This document shows positions 52,706 through 60,910 of a DNA stretch of 64,000 bases, piece after piece. Below the pieces are notes generated by a model. It made no database searches, was not told the origin of the DNA, and saw nothing but the letters and a program-made list of their open reading frames with translations. The position numbers were made by a program, and so were the translations under genes. This DNA is from Rhinopithecimicrobium faecis (GTDB lineage Bacteria; Bacteroidota; Bacteroidia; Sphingobacteriales; Sphingobacteriaceae). The number at the start of each line of letters is the position of its first letter. Within the stretch, counting starts at the first letter, position 1. The stretch lies in the NCBI GenBank assembly GCA_017942165.1, contig JAGKSB010000001.1, forward strand, positions 124,001 through 188,000, written 5' to 3'.

Positions 52706-53857
52706 ATGAAAAATATCCTAGCCCTTATAGCTCGTGAATTTAAATTATTCTATGCCAATAAGGTGTTATTGATGCTTTTTATTGGGGCTCCAATTATGTA
52801 TGGAATCCTAATTGGCTCCGTCTACCAAAAGGGGAAGGTAACTGAGCTCCCCGTAATCGTTGTCGATGAAGATCAATCCAGCATGAGCCGCAAGCTTATT
52901 GATATGATTCAGGAAAATGAAGTGGTCGATATCGTGCAGGTGCTCCCTCATATTTTTAATAGCCGTACGCTAGCCTTAGAAAAGGAAGCTACCGTAGTGG
53001 TGCATATCCCCCAAGGATTTATGCGAAATATTCAACAGGCACAAGTTCCTGAGGTAGCCCTATTTGTTGACGGATCGAATACGCTAACGTCCAACTCAGC
53101 CTTAATGGCTATTGTAACAGTAGCCACGACTATGAAAGCAGGCATTTTGATTGAAGGTCAACAAAAGAAAGGGGTTCCAGCATATATCGCTACGCAGGCT
53201 TATGAACCTTTTAAGACCAGTATCATTAAACAAAATATCCGTAGTGGCAACTATTTGTATTTTATGCTTCCTGGGGTGCTACTAACAGTCTTTCAACAAG
53301 TCCTATTATTGGGCCTTGCGCTTTCCTTTGCTTCAGAATTTGAGTTAAATACTTTTAGCGAGCTAGTAAAAAAATCACGTAAACCACTCCTCTTATTACT
53401 TGTAAAAATAGTCCCCTATTTATTGATGTCAGTAGGAATTATGGCCCTTTATTACGGATACTCCTTATGGTATAGAATGCCTTTACAGGTAGACTTCTGG
53501 CCGTTCTTCTGGTCCACAATATTATTTGTAATGGCGGTATGTTGTATTGGTGTACTGGTGAGTATCGCTATCCCTACCCAGCTGAAAGCGACAGAAATAT
53601 TAATGGTTATTGCTACACCAAGCTTTATATTAAGTGGCTATACCTGGCCTTCCAGCCAGATGCCGACTTGGGTGCAAGCAATTGCTGATGTCATCCCACT
53701 AACACATTACTTACGAATATTTAGACTGCTGTTTATCGAGCAGGCTCCTTCCGAACTTATTCGTCAACCGATGCTCGCACTAGGGATTATTGCGGCTGTA
53801 TGTTTTGTGCTTTCAGTCCTGCTGTTGCACTTAAAGATCAAAAAGGTTAAATATTGA
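52706..53857 (+). CDS. ABC-2-type transporter permease
   Basis: 383 aa. One helix near the N-terminus (LLMLFIGAPIMYGILIGSVY), a ~150-residue periplasmic domain (PVIVVDEDQSSMSRKLIDMI, VALFVDGSNTLTSN), then five helices (~195-380). This is the YhhJ/YbhR-type ABC-2 permease layout. No ATP-binding gene lies in the operon or anywhere near it, so the ATPase would have to come from elsewhere or the protein works without one. It ends the TolC-HlyD-permease operon. Confidence 0.87.
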   Translation: MKNILALIAREFKLFYANKVLLMLFIGAPIMYGILIGSVYQKGKVTELPVIVVDEDQSSMSRKLIDMIQENEVVDIVQVLPHIFNSRTLALEKEATVVVHIPQGFMRNIQQAQVPEVALFVDGSNTLTSNSALMAIVTVATTMKAGILIEGQQKKGVPAYIATQAYEPFKTSIIKQNIRSGNYLYFMLPGVLLTVFQQVLLLGLALSFASEFELNTFSELVKKSRKPLLLLLVKIVPYLLMSVGIMALYYGYSLWYRMPLQVDFWPFFWSTILFVMAVCCIGVLVSIAIPTQLKATEILMVIATPSFILSGYTWPSSQMPTWVQAIADVIPLTHYLRIFRLLFIEQAPSELIRQPMLALGIIAAVCFVLSVLLLHLKIKKVKY

Positions 53858-54028
53858 TTACCTTATGCCGCATAAATACGATGAAATGCCCAGCATGTTT
53901 AATTTAATTAAAAATCAGTTAGTTACGATTTAAAAGTAACAAATGAAAAACATGGAATTTCCTATATCTTTTGACATTTGAATAATAATAAGATTCTACC
54001 AGACCATTAATACTTTTATTACTTTGTT

Positions 54029-54910
54029 TTACACACGTACTAATTTCATTAATGGTTCGAACGAATAAAGAGCCGCTCTTCTACCGGCAGCTTTATCTCT
54101 TAAGACCAAATATCCATTCTCTTCTAGTTTTTTAATAATCAGTACGGCTGTAGCATTTGGGATTTTCGTTGTATTAACAAACTTATTATTTCTAAACACT
54201 GGATGAGTAAAGATAAAATCTAAAATTTCCATGTTCCATTTAGATGACAATATTTCTGAAAACTCTATTTTAGTTGTTTCGTATAAATTCTTGATACTTT
54301 CTGCAATTTCTAAATTACGAATTGCCTGACTTTCTACTGCTTTTAAGAAAAATTTTATCCATAAGTTCCAATCATTAGAACGTGACACCCCTCTCATCTG
54401 TTCAATATATTCGTCTTTATTCTCTTCAAAATACCCACTGATATAAAAATGAGGCTGAGAAAGTATTTTCTCTTGCCACAGATTAAGTGTTATTAACATA
54501 CGACCAATTCGTCCATTACCATCTTTGAATGGATGTAACGCCTCAAACTCTAAATGCATAATTGCAGTTTTGATTAAAGGAGGTAAGTCGCAGCTTTTGA
54601 TATAATGAAAAAGATTTTCTAATCCTTGATCTAAACACTCTGGGCTAATAGGTATAAATTGAATTTCCTTTTTTCTAGTATCAGCTAAATAATTCTGTTC
54701 TTTTTTAAATTCCCCAGGCGATTTATTAGCACCTCTCCCTAAGTAAAGCAATTGTTGGTGCATCTGTTTGATAAAACTTATCGAGAAACTATATCCATTT
54801 TCTAAAGCATTCTGTGCATTCTTCAAAGCACGTTGATATAAGATGGTTTCTATTACATCTACTTTTACATTGGGATTTTCTTCTCCTTCGTGATCCGCTT
54901 CATATAGCAA
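54029..54910 (-). pseudogene. 5'-truncated Fic-family AMPylase gene
   Basis: The reading frame from TTG 54910 covers 293 aa with an intact Fic core HPFKDGNGRIGR (residues 126-137), the flap region FKKEQNYL, and a C-terminal winged helix (FVNTTKIPNATAVLIIKKLEENGYLVLRD, core TAVLIIKKLEENGYL). Full-length relatives carry ~70-80 more N-terminal residues, including the (S/T)xxxE(G/N) inhibitory helix; here an in-frame stop lies ten codons upstream and no ATG is present. The break coincides with a 94-bp inverted-repeat element. Either it is a dead fragment or a Fic protein freed from autoinhibition. The region is AT-rich and lies in a decayed islet. Confidence 0.7.
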
Positions 54911-54929
54911 AATAAAACAATCAAATAAA

Positions 54930-55023
54930 TTTGATTACAAAATTTGTAAACAAAAAACGTTGCTTACAACTTTTGGCTAGAAATTGCAGACAACAAACGT
55001 TGCTTACAATTTATGTAATCAAA
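54930..55023. repeat. 94-bp inverted-repeat element
   Basis: Imperfect 24-bp terminal inverted repeats (54930-54953 and 55000-55023, 3 mismatches; outer 10 bp TTTGATTACA/TGTAATCAAA identical). Inside are two direct copies of AAACGTTGCTTACAA (54955-54969 and 54995-55009, 40 bp apart). It sits exactly between a 3' methyltransferase fragment and a 5'-truncated Fic gene. It has no coding capacity and no clear target-site duplication, so it could be a MITE-like insertion or a recombination site. Confidence 0.6.
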
Positions 55024-55130
55024 GGAATTACTTTGGCCTCGTCCTCAGGTCTAATCCATAAACAATACTTTAGAATACCATTTATAAAATCATCAGCAAT
55101 AATATATGTCTTTATAAATTTATAGTTTTG
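55011..55130 (-). pseudogene. DNA methyltransferase fragment (MmeI-like)
   Basis: The minus-strand frame reads YKFIKTYIIADDFINGILKY then CLWIRPEDEAKVIPLIT and stops at 55011-55013. The FINGxxxYCLWIxxxxxxxAxxIPLI pattern resembles the target-recognition-proximal segment of MmeI/type IIG DNA methyltransferases. There is no start codon, and nothing else of the gene is nearby. The frame ends as it enters the inverted-repeat element. The identification rests on about 35 residues. Confidence 0.45.
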
Positions 55131-55190
55131 TGGATTCAATCTAATGAGTTTAAGAAAGAGTTTACATCCAATCCCTCTACGTTTGTATCA

Positions 55191-55496
55191 TTAGCTAAAG
55201 CTTCCGTAAAAACTTTTGTGGGAGTATAAATCAAGAACCCGTTTGTTCGGTTTCTCATACCCATGCTTTGCAAAATTTAAAACAGTTTCACGCGTATTTC
55301 TAATCGCTTGTACTAATTTCATGTTTTCAGAATCTTTTTCCATTATCCATACCCTTGGACTTGAATAATCTTTATGAACATGAATACCTAAAAATTCATA
55401 ACTTCGCTTAGATTTATTATCTGAAGTCTTGTAATAAATATCAAGATATGTACTGAACATACCTGATTTCAATGTTTTAAAACTTACTTTAATCAT
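55191..55496 (-). pseudogene. Truncated tyrosine integrase (arm-binding domain)
   Basis: 101 aa (MIKVSFKTLKSGMFSTYLDI..., then SKRSYEFLGIHVHKDY and ENMKLVQAIRNTRETVLNF). This is the layout of the N-terminal arm-DNA-binding domain of Bacteroidota site-specific integrases. The core-binding and catalytic (RHRY) domains are absent. The other reading frame continues for ~25 codons past the stop (LANDTNVEGLDVNSFLNSLD), suggesting a frameshift before the final loss. It marks a former mobile element insertion. Confidence 0.6.
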
Positions 55497-55664
55497 ATGT
55501 TATTTTTCGCAATATAGAAGTAACAAGGTGAGTAACAAAATTTCGATAAATCCTCACATAAAATTATAGAAAAACACAGGTAAAATAAAAATAAAAACCT
55601 GAAAATAAGAGTTTTAATTTTAAAATATATTAATTTCTATCATAATTTATCTATACGTATATTT
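55497..55664. other. AT-rich gap before hemW
   Basis: 168 bp of very AT-rich DNA. It probably holds the hemW promoter; no clear -7 box, repeat or gene was seen. Confidence 0.5.
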
Positions 55665-56795
55665 ATGCCCAGCATATATTTCCATATCCCTTTCTGCAAG
55701 CAAGCATGTCACTATTGTGACTTCCATTTTTCCACCTCTTTAAAATACAAAGCGGAGATGTTGGAGGCTATGAAGCAAGAACTACAACTTCGCAGTCCCT
55801 ACTTAGCATCAAAAGAAGTTACCTCCATTTACTTTGGAGGAGGTACGCCTTCGATTTTAGAAGCCGATGATATCGCGCGACTAATTGGTGAAGTTGGAAA
55901 GCACTTTGAGATTCAGAAAGATGCGGAGATCACACTGGAGGCAAACCCTGACGACCTCAGTGCGGCGAAAGTCCAAGCCCTACGTGGCACCGCTATCAAC
56001 CGCTTTAGTATAGGTATTCAATCGTTCTTTGAAGAAGACCTGCGTTGGATGAACCGCGCGCACAATGCCATGGAGGCAGATGCCGCTATTAAACGTGTGC
56101 AAGATGCCGGATTTGAGCATATCACCGCCGACTTAATTTATGGGTACCCCCTATTAACGGATGAAAAGTGGAAAGCCAATATTGCGCAGATGCTAAGCAT
56201 GGATATCCCACATATCTCCGCCTATAGCATGACTGTGGAACCACAGACGGCATTAGATCATTTTATAAAAAAGGGAAAGAGCCCGAAGATGAATGAAGAT
56301 CAGTCCGCAGCGCAATTTGAAATACTGACAGAACAGCTGTTGGCAAATGGCTTTGAGCATTACGAAATTTCCAACTTCGCAAAACCAGGCATGTATGCCA
56401 AGCATAATTCCAGCTACTGGAAGGGCGACCGCTATTTAGGAATCGGCCCCTCCGCGCACTCCTTTAATGGAAGGCAGCGAGATTGGAATATTGCCAATAA
56501 CGCGAAATATATACAAGGTATTCAAGCAGGAAAACCGGAGATGGAGCAGGAAGAGCTTACCACAGAAAATCGTATTAATGAGTATATAATGACCTCCCTG
56601 CGAACGATGTGGGGGCTAGATTTAGACTACCTCGCTAAGGAGTTTGATAGCAGTATAGCAACAAAATTACAACAAGAAATAACGCCCTTTCTGGAAAATG
56701 GTGAGCTGCAGCAGCAAGGAGCTATTGTTACCTTAAGCACTAAGGGAAAACTTGTAGCAGACCATATAGCGTCCGAATTATTTATAGTCTTATAA
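55665..56795 (+). CDS. hemW: Radical SAM heme chaperone HemW
   Basis: 376 aa. The radical SAM motif CKQACHYC (Cys11, Cys15, Cys18; CxxxCxxC) follows IYFHIPF, then YFGGGTPSIL, ITLEANPDDL, IGIQSFFEEDLRWMNRAH and the C-terminal HemW domain with KHNSSYWKGDRYLGIGPSAHSF. HemW-type proteins bind heme and insert it into respiratory enzymes, unlike the coproporphyrinogen oxidase HemN. The CxxxCxxC-DFHF start (no extra Cys) fits HemW. Its terminator hairpin overlaps the convergent waaA end. Confidence 0.93.
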   Translation: MPSIYFHIPFCKQACHYCDFHFSTSLKYKAEMLEAMKQELQLRSPYLASKEVTSIYFGGGTPSILEADDIARLIGEVGKHFEIQKDAEITLEANPDDLSAAKVQALRGTAINRFSIGIQSFFEEDLRWMNRAHNAMEADAAIKRVQDAGFEHITADLIYGYPLLTDEKWKANIAQMLSMDIPHISAYSMTVEPQTALDHFIKKGKSPKMNEDQSAAQFEILTEQLLANGFEHYEISNFAKPGMYAKHNSSYWKGDRYLGIGPSAHSFNGRQRDWNIANNAKYIQGIQAGKPEMEQEELTTENRINEYIMTSLRTMWGLDLDYLAKEFDSSIATKLQQEITPFLENGELQQQGAIVTLSTKGKLVADHIASELFIVL

Positions 56796-56796
56796 T

Positions 56797-56842
56797 AAAA
56801 GGGAAAGGTTTGTTGAGCTAGCTCAGCAAATCTTTCCCTTTT
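56797..56842. terminator. Long bidirectional hairpin between hemW and waaA
   Basis: A near-continuous ~23-bp self-complementary stem (AAAAGGGAAAG... with ...CTTTCCCTTTT, two wobble pairs) centred at 56819/56820. It begins 2 bp after the hemW stop and includes the last codons of the convergent waaA gene. Confidence 0.75.
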
Positions 56843-58062
56843 AGGTATTTCAGTATAATCGCTGTAGCTCCGGCATTACGCTGCACGTACTGCTTAGCCT
56901 GCGCAGATGCATAGAGCAGTTTTTCTTCCTGCGTAAGGGCATCAAAAACCTTATTTAATGCCGCAGCATCCGTAATAGAAAAAGCCGCGCCCTCCTCAAT
57001 CAAATCCTTGGCTTCCTGAAATTTATAGTATTTAGGGCCAAAGATTACGGGCATTCCATAGGTTGCCGCTTCCAAGGTATTGTGAATGCCGGCACCAAAT
57101 CCTCCCCCGATATAAGCTATTTTCCCATAACCATAAAGTGAGGAAAGCATCCCTATATTATCAATAATAAGTACCTGCGCTTGAGCAACCTGCTCCACAG
57201 CATAGCTTTCAAACATTGAAAAGCGTAGCGCCTGGGGGAATAATTTTAAGATCGCCTGTATATGGGTTTCATGAATCTCATGCGGTGCCAAGAGCAGCTT
57301 CCAAGAAGGATGTGCCGCAGCCCAATGCACCAATAGCTGTTCATCTTGGGGCCAGGAGCTCCCAACGACCAACGCTTCCTGCAAACCAATAAACGAGGCC
57401 ACCTGTGGGATATTACGCTGCGCTTTAGGAAGCTCCAGCACACGGTCAAAGCGGGTGTCGCCAGCAACAGCAGCATCCACAATACCGATATCCTTCAACA
57501 GGCGAATGCTATCTTTATTCTGTACAAAGAAGAAGGTAACTTGCTTTAAAATACCTCTAAAAAATCCACCCCAAGGTTTAAAAAAAGACTGCCCCTCACG
57601 GAAAATCGCCGATATCATAAAAATAGGGATCTGCTGACGTCCCATTTCTTTAAAATAGAAATTCCAGTATTCATATTTCGTAAATACCGCATAGGAAGGG
57701 TTTATAAGCCTTATAAAAGCCGCCGCATTCGCTGCCGTATCTTCGGGCAAATAGAATACATGGTCTGCTAGATTGGTGTTTTTACGGATTTCATATCCCG
57801 AAGGAGAAAAAAAAGTTATCACTATTTTTTGTTGCGGAAACTGCTGCCTCAAGGCCTCCAAGACGGCCCTTCCTTGCTCAAATTCCCCGAGTGAGGCGAA
57901 GTGAAACCAAGCATGTTTTTGCCCCGGTTCAACCGTTTGTTTTATCTGTTGAAAGAGGCCCTCACGACCGTCAACCCAAGCTTTAGCTTTTGGATGAAAA
58001 GGAGATAATAGGCGTAATAAAAGGCCATAAAGGCGGATTCCTAAAGCGTATAACAGTCGCAT
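56818..58062 (-). CDS. waaA: 3-deoxy-D-manno-octulosonic acid (Kdo) transferase
   Basis: 414 aa. An N-terminal membrane anchor (LLYALGIRLYGLLLRLLSPF) precedes the glycosyltransferase: HAWFHFASLGEFEQGRAVLE with the catalytic Glu, VITFFSPSGYEIRKN, YLPEDTAANAAAFI, FTKYEYWNFYF, VAGDTRFDRV, VVGSSWPQDEQLL, LAPHEIHETHI and YIGGGFGAGIHNTLEAATYGMPVIFGP (core GGGFGAGIHNTLEAA). It adds Kdo to lipid A precursor using CMP-Kdo at the inner membrane. Single gene, convergent with hemW. Confidence 0.94.
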   Translation of the reverse strand: MRLLYALGIRLYGLLLRLLSPFHPKAKAWVDGREGLFQQIKQTVEPGQKHAWFHFASLGEFEQGRAVLEALRQQFPQQKIVITFFSPSGYEIRKNTNLADHVFYLPEDTAANAAAFIRLINPSYAVFTKYEYWNFYFKEMGRQQIPIFMISAIFREGQSFFKPWGGFFRGILKQVTFFFVQNKDSIRLLKDIGIVDAAVAGDTRFDRVLELPKAQRNIPQVASFIGLQEALVVGSSWPQDEQLLVHWAAAHPSWKLLLAPHEIHETHIQAILKLFPQALRFSMFESYAVEQVAQAQVLIIDNIGMLSSLYGYGKIAYIGGGFGAGIHNTLEAATYGMPVIFGPKYYKFQEAKDLIEEGAAFSITDAAALNKVFDALTQEEKLLYASAQAKQYVQRNAGATAIILKYLKGKDLLS

Positions 58063-58125
58063 CTTTATTAGATTATGCTTATATTCGTCAAAGATATTAA
58101 ACCCATTTCTTAATTTAGACTATAA

Positions 58126-59121
58126 GTGGAAAATAAGACTCCAAAACGCATATTAATAACGGGTGCCGCCGGATTTCTAGGATCACACCTCTGTGACCGC
58201 TTTATCCAAGAAGGCTACCAAGTAATTGGTATGGATAATCTTATTACGGGTGACCTCCGCAATATCTCTCAACTCTTTAAGTTGCCACAATTTGAATTCT
58301 ATCACCACGATGTATCCAAATTTGTGCATGTCCCCGGAGCGCTAGATTATATTCTGCACTTTGCGTCCCCAGCCTCCCCTGTAGATTATTTAAGAATGCC
58401 GATACAAACTCTAAAGGTTGGTTCCCTAGGTACCCATAACCTCTTAGGCTTAGCTTCCGCAAAGAAGGCACGTATTCTCGTGGCTTCTACTTCTGAGGTG
58501 TATGGCGACCCGACAGAAAGCCCACAGGCAGAGTCCTACTGGGGGAATGTAAATCCTGTCGGCCCCCGAGGGGTTTACGATGAAGCCAAGCGCTTTCAGG
58601 AGGCCATCACCATGGCCTACCATCATGCCCACGGCCTAGAGACACGTATCGTCCGTATATTTAACACCTTTGGGCCACGTATGCGCCTGAATGACGGACG
58701 TGCCATTCCAACTTTTATTGCCCAAGCCTTACGCAATGAGCCGATTTCAATCTTTGGAGATGGTAGTCAGACACGCTCTTTCTGCTATGTCACCGATCAG
58801 GTAGAAGGGATTTTTAGAGCCCTACACAGTGATTACCCCTACCCCATAAATATTGGAAATCCCGATGAGATCACGGTGAAAGCTTGCGCACAGGAAATCC
58901 TCCAGCTCATGGATAGGCCTGCGCTGCTGCAGTTTGTAGATTTGCCCGTAGATGACCCCAAGCAGCGTCGTCCAGACATCAGCTTAGCCAAGGAAATCTT
59001 ACAGTGGGAGCCCCAGGTTTCCCGTGAAGAGGGTCTAAAAATGACTATCGCACATTATCAATCGATCCCCGTTGAGGAGATCAACAATAAAGACTTTACA
59101 TATTTTAAACATAAAGAATGA
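58126..59121 (+). CDS. UDP-glucuronate decarboxylase-like SDR enzyme
   Basis: 331 aa from GTG 58126 (no ATG fits; [22 protein letters not shown]). An extended SDR with NAD motif [10 protein letters not shown] (~14-23), [12 protein letters not shown], catalytic [14 protein letters not shown] and YDEAKRFQE (YxxxK), and [16 protein letters not shown]. These match UXS-type enzymes converting UDP-glucuronate to UDP-xylose. It overlaps galE by 4 bp (ATGA), so the pair supplies nucleotide sugars for surface glycans. Confidence 0.87.
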   Translation: MENKTPKRILITGAAGFLGSHLCDRFIQEGYQVIGMDNLITGDLRNISQLFKLPQFEFYHHDVSKFVHVPGALDYILHFASPASPVDYLRMPIQTLKVGSLGTHNLLGLASAKKARILVASTSEVYGDPTESPQAESYWGNVNPVGPRGVYDEAKRFQEAITMAYHHAHGLETRIVRIFNTFGPRMRLNDGRAIPTFIAQALRNEPISIFGDGSQTRSFCYVTDQVEGIFRALHSDYPYPINIGNPDEITVKACAQEILQLMDRPALLQFVDLPVDDPKQRRPDISLAKEILQWEPQVSREEGLKMTIAHYQSIPVEEINNKDFTYFKHKE

Positions 59122-60146
59122 GCAAAATTTTAGTTACAGGTGGCACTGGATATATAGGATCCCATACTGTTGTTGAATTGTTAAACGCAGGTTATACGCC
59201 CGTTATTATTGATAACCTTTCGAATTCCAATATTGGGATTTTAAATCAGATTGAAAAGATTACTGGCGTCAGACCGGAGTTTCATCAAATCGACTTAAAT
59301 GATACCCAAAAGGTTAATACCTTCGTGGAAGAAAATACAGATATCACAGGGATTATTCACTTTGCAGCTTATAAAGCCGTAGGTGAGTCGGTACAGCAGC
59401 CCCTGAAATACTATAGCAATAACTTCTTCTCCCTATTAAATGTATTGAATGCTTACGCAGAAAAACCCATTAACTTGGTATTCTCTTCTAGCTGTACCGT
59501 ATATGGTCAACCTGATGTGCTCCCCGTAACGGAAGCTGCACCAGTAAAGAAAGCGGAGTCTCCTTATGGGAATACAAAGCAGATTGCTGAAGAGATCCTC
59601 GCGGAAACGGCGAAAGCGGCATCGAACTATAATTTCATTGCTTTACGTTACTTCAATCCAGTAGGGGCACATGAAACAGCATTAATCGGAGAATTACCAA
59701 TTGGTGTACCTCAGAATTTAGTACCTTTTATTACGCAGACAGCCATTGGCAAACGTGATCATCTTACCGTGTTCGGCGCAGATTACGATACCCCTGATGG
59801 ATCTTGTATACGCGACTATATCCATGTCGTAGACTTAGCAAAAGCCCATGTCGCAGCCATCAAACTATTGGAAAAAGGAAATCCAAACGGTAATTATGAT
59901 GTATTTAACATCGGTACAGGAAATGGATACTCCGTGTTAGAAGCTATTAAAGCATTTGAAAATGCTTCCGGAAAACCCTTAAACTATCAAGTAGGGCCAC
60001 GTCGTGACGGCGATATCATCCAAGTATGGGGTGACGTAACCAAGTCAGAGAAAGAATTAGGCTGGAAAGCAGCGCTAGGCATCGACGAAATGATGGCAAG
60101 CTCCTGGGCTTGGGAGCAATATCTCAAGGAAAATCCACTAAGCTAA
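59118..60146 (+). CDS. galE: UDP-glucose 4-epimerase
   Basis: 342 aa. NAD-binding [16 protein letters not shown] at the N-terminus, [30 protein letters not shown], the catalytic [12 protein letters not shown] (YxxxK), [16 protein letters not shown] and [25 protein letters not shown], all as in GalE. It interconverts UDP-glucose and UDP-galactose. Translationally coupled to the upstream decarboxylase by an ATGA overlap and followed by a strong terminator. Confidence 0.95.
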   Translation: MSKILVTGGTGYIGSHTVVELLNAGYTPVIIDNLSNSNIGILNQIEKITGVRPEFHQIDLNDTQKVNTFVEENTDITGIIHFAAYKAVGESVQQPLKYYSNNFFSLLNVLNAYAEKPINLVFSSSCTVYGQPDVLPVTEAAPVKKAESPYGNTKQIAEEILAETAKAASNYNFIALRYFNPVGAHETALIGELPIGVPQNLVPFITQTAIGKRDHLTVFGADYDTPDGSCIRDYIHVVDLAKAHVAAIKLLEKGNPNGNYDVFNIGTGNGYSVLEAIKAFENASGKPLNYQVGPRRDGDIIQVWGDVTKSEKELGWKAALGIDEMMASSWAWEQYLKENPLS

Positions 60147-60160
60147 TCCCCTACTTATAC

Positions 60161-60202
60161 AATACCCCCAAAAAGCTAACGACTTTTTGGGGGTATTTTT
60201 AT
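60161..60202 (+). terminator. Terminator after galE
   Basis: A perfect 15-bp stem AATACCCCCAAAAAG (60161-60175) with CTTTTTGGGGGTATT (60183-60197), loop CTAACGA, followed by TTTA. It starts 15 bp after the galE stop. Confidence 0.9.
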
Positions 60203-60293
60203 GATAATAACCCAACACATCGCTTAATTCAGGCCCGAATTTTGTCCTTATTAATTATAGCAGTATCTTTAACAAAGCGCAATTTTTACAACT

Positions 60294-60854
60294 ATGTCCC
60301 TGCATCAACAGCCTGATTTAAAACAAGCCGTACTCAGTCTTACTCCCAAGGAGAAAGATAAACTCCTCGTACGCTTAATCTCCAAGGATAAAATGCTGAT
60401 CAAGCAGCTACATTTTCAACTCTTAGAAGATGAAAGTGACTTAGCAGACCGCATTGACAACCTCCGCGACGCATTGACCCAGTTATTTAAAACTACGAAA
60501 GTAGGGAATTTCATGGATTTAAATCGCTTGGTAAAGCAGGCTTCAGGCATGGTCAATGAACATGAGAAAGTTACGAAAGACAAAGTCTCAGAACTTGAGT
60601 TCAGAATACTGATCTTGAAGGAAGCTACCAGCAGGCATGTCGACCTTTTTAGTAACTCCTACTTTTCAAGCTCCGAAAAACTCCGTAAATATATTGCCGG
60701 AAGGATAAAACATGCCCTCGGAAAATACACCAAGCTGCATGAAGACCTACAATTTGAATACCGCGATCAGCTGCAGGAACTAATAGACTTCGGCTTTACA
60801 AGTGGGCTACAGTCTTACTGTAGGGCCTTAAATATACCAACACAGATCGACTAG
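60294..60854 (+). CDS. Conserved hypothetical protein
   Basis: 186 aa, no signal peptide or membrane segment, charged and almost entirely helical (DLKQAVLSLTPKEKDKLLVRLI, VKQASGMVNEHEKVTKDKV, LRKYIAGRIKHALGKYTKLH). I do not recognise a named domain. It lies between the galE terminator and mfd, 56 bp upstream of mfd on the same strand, so it may be co-transcribed with mfd. A possible -7 box TATCTTTA lies ~25 bp before the ATG. Confidence 0.65.
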   Translation: MSLHQQPDLKQAVLSLTPKEKDKLLVRLISKDKMLIKQLHFQLLEDESDLADRIDNLRDALTQLFKTTKVGNFMDLNRLVKQASGMVNEHEKVTKDKVSELEFRILILKEATSRHVDLFSNSYFSSSEKLRKYIAGRIKHALGKYTKLHEDLQFEYRDQLQELIDFGFTSGLQSYCRALNIPTQID

Positions 60855-60910
60855 CATTTTATAAAATACAGCATTTTACTTAATTTCGCCTTAGGCCAAC
60901 ATACGACAGC

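Noticed and set aside
53858..54028. GTTAC-N9-GTAAC inverted repeat after the ABC permease
   Set aside because: Spacing does not match a Crp/Fnr site and there is no promoter nearby; likely chance in AT-rich DNA.
54931..55125. Open frame on the plus strand across the inverted-repeat element
   Set aside because: No domain, repeat-derived sequence, and it lies opposite recognisable methyltransferase residues on the minus strand.
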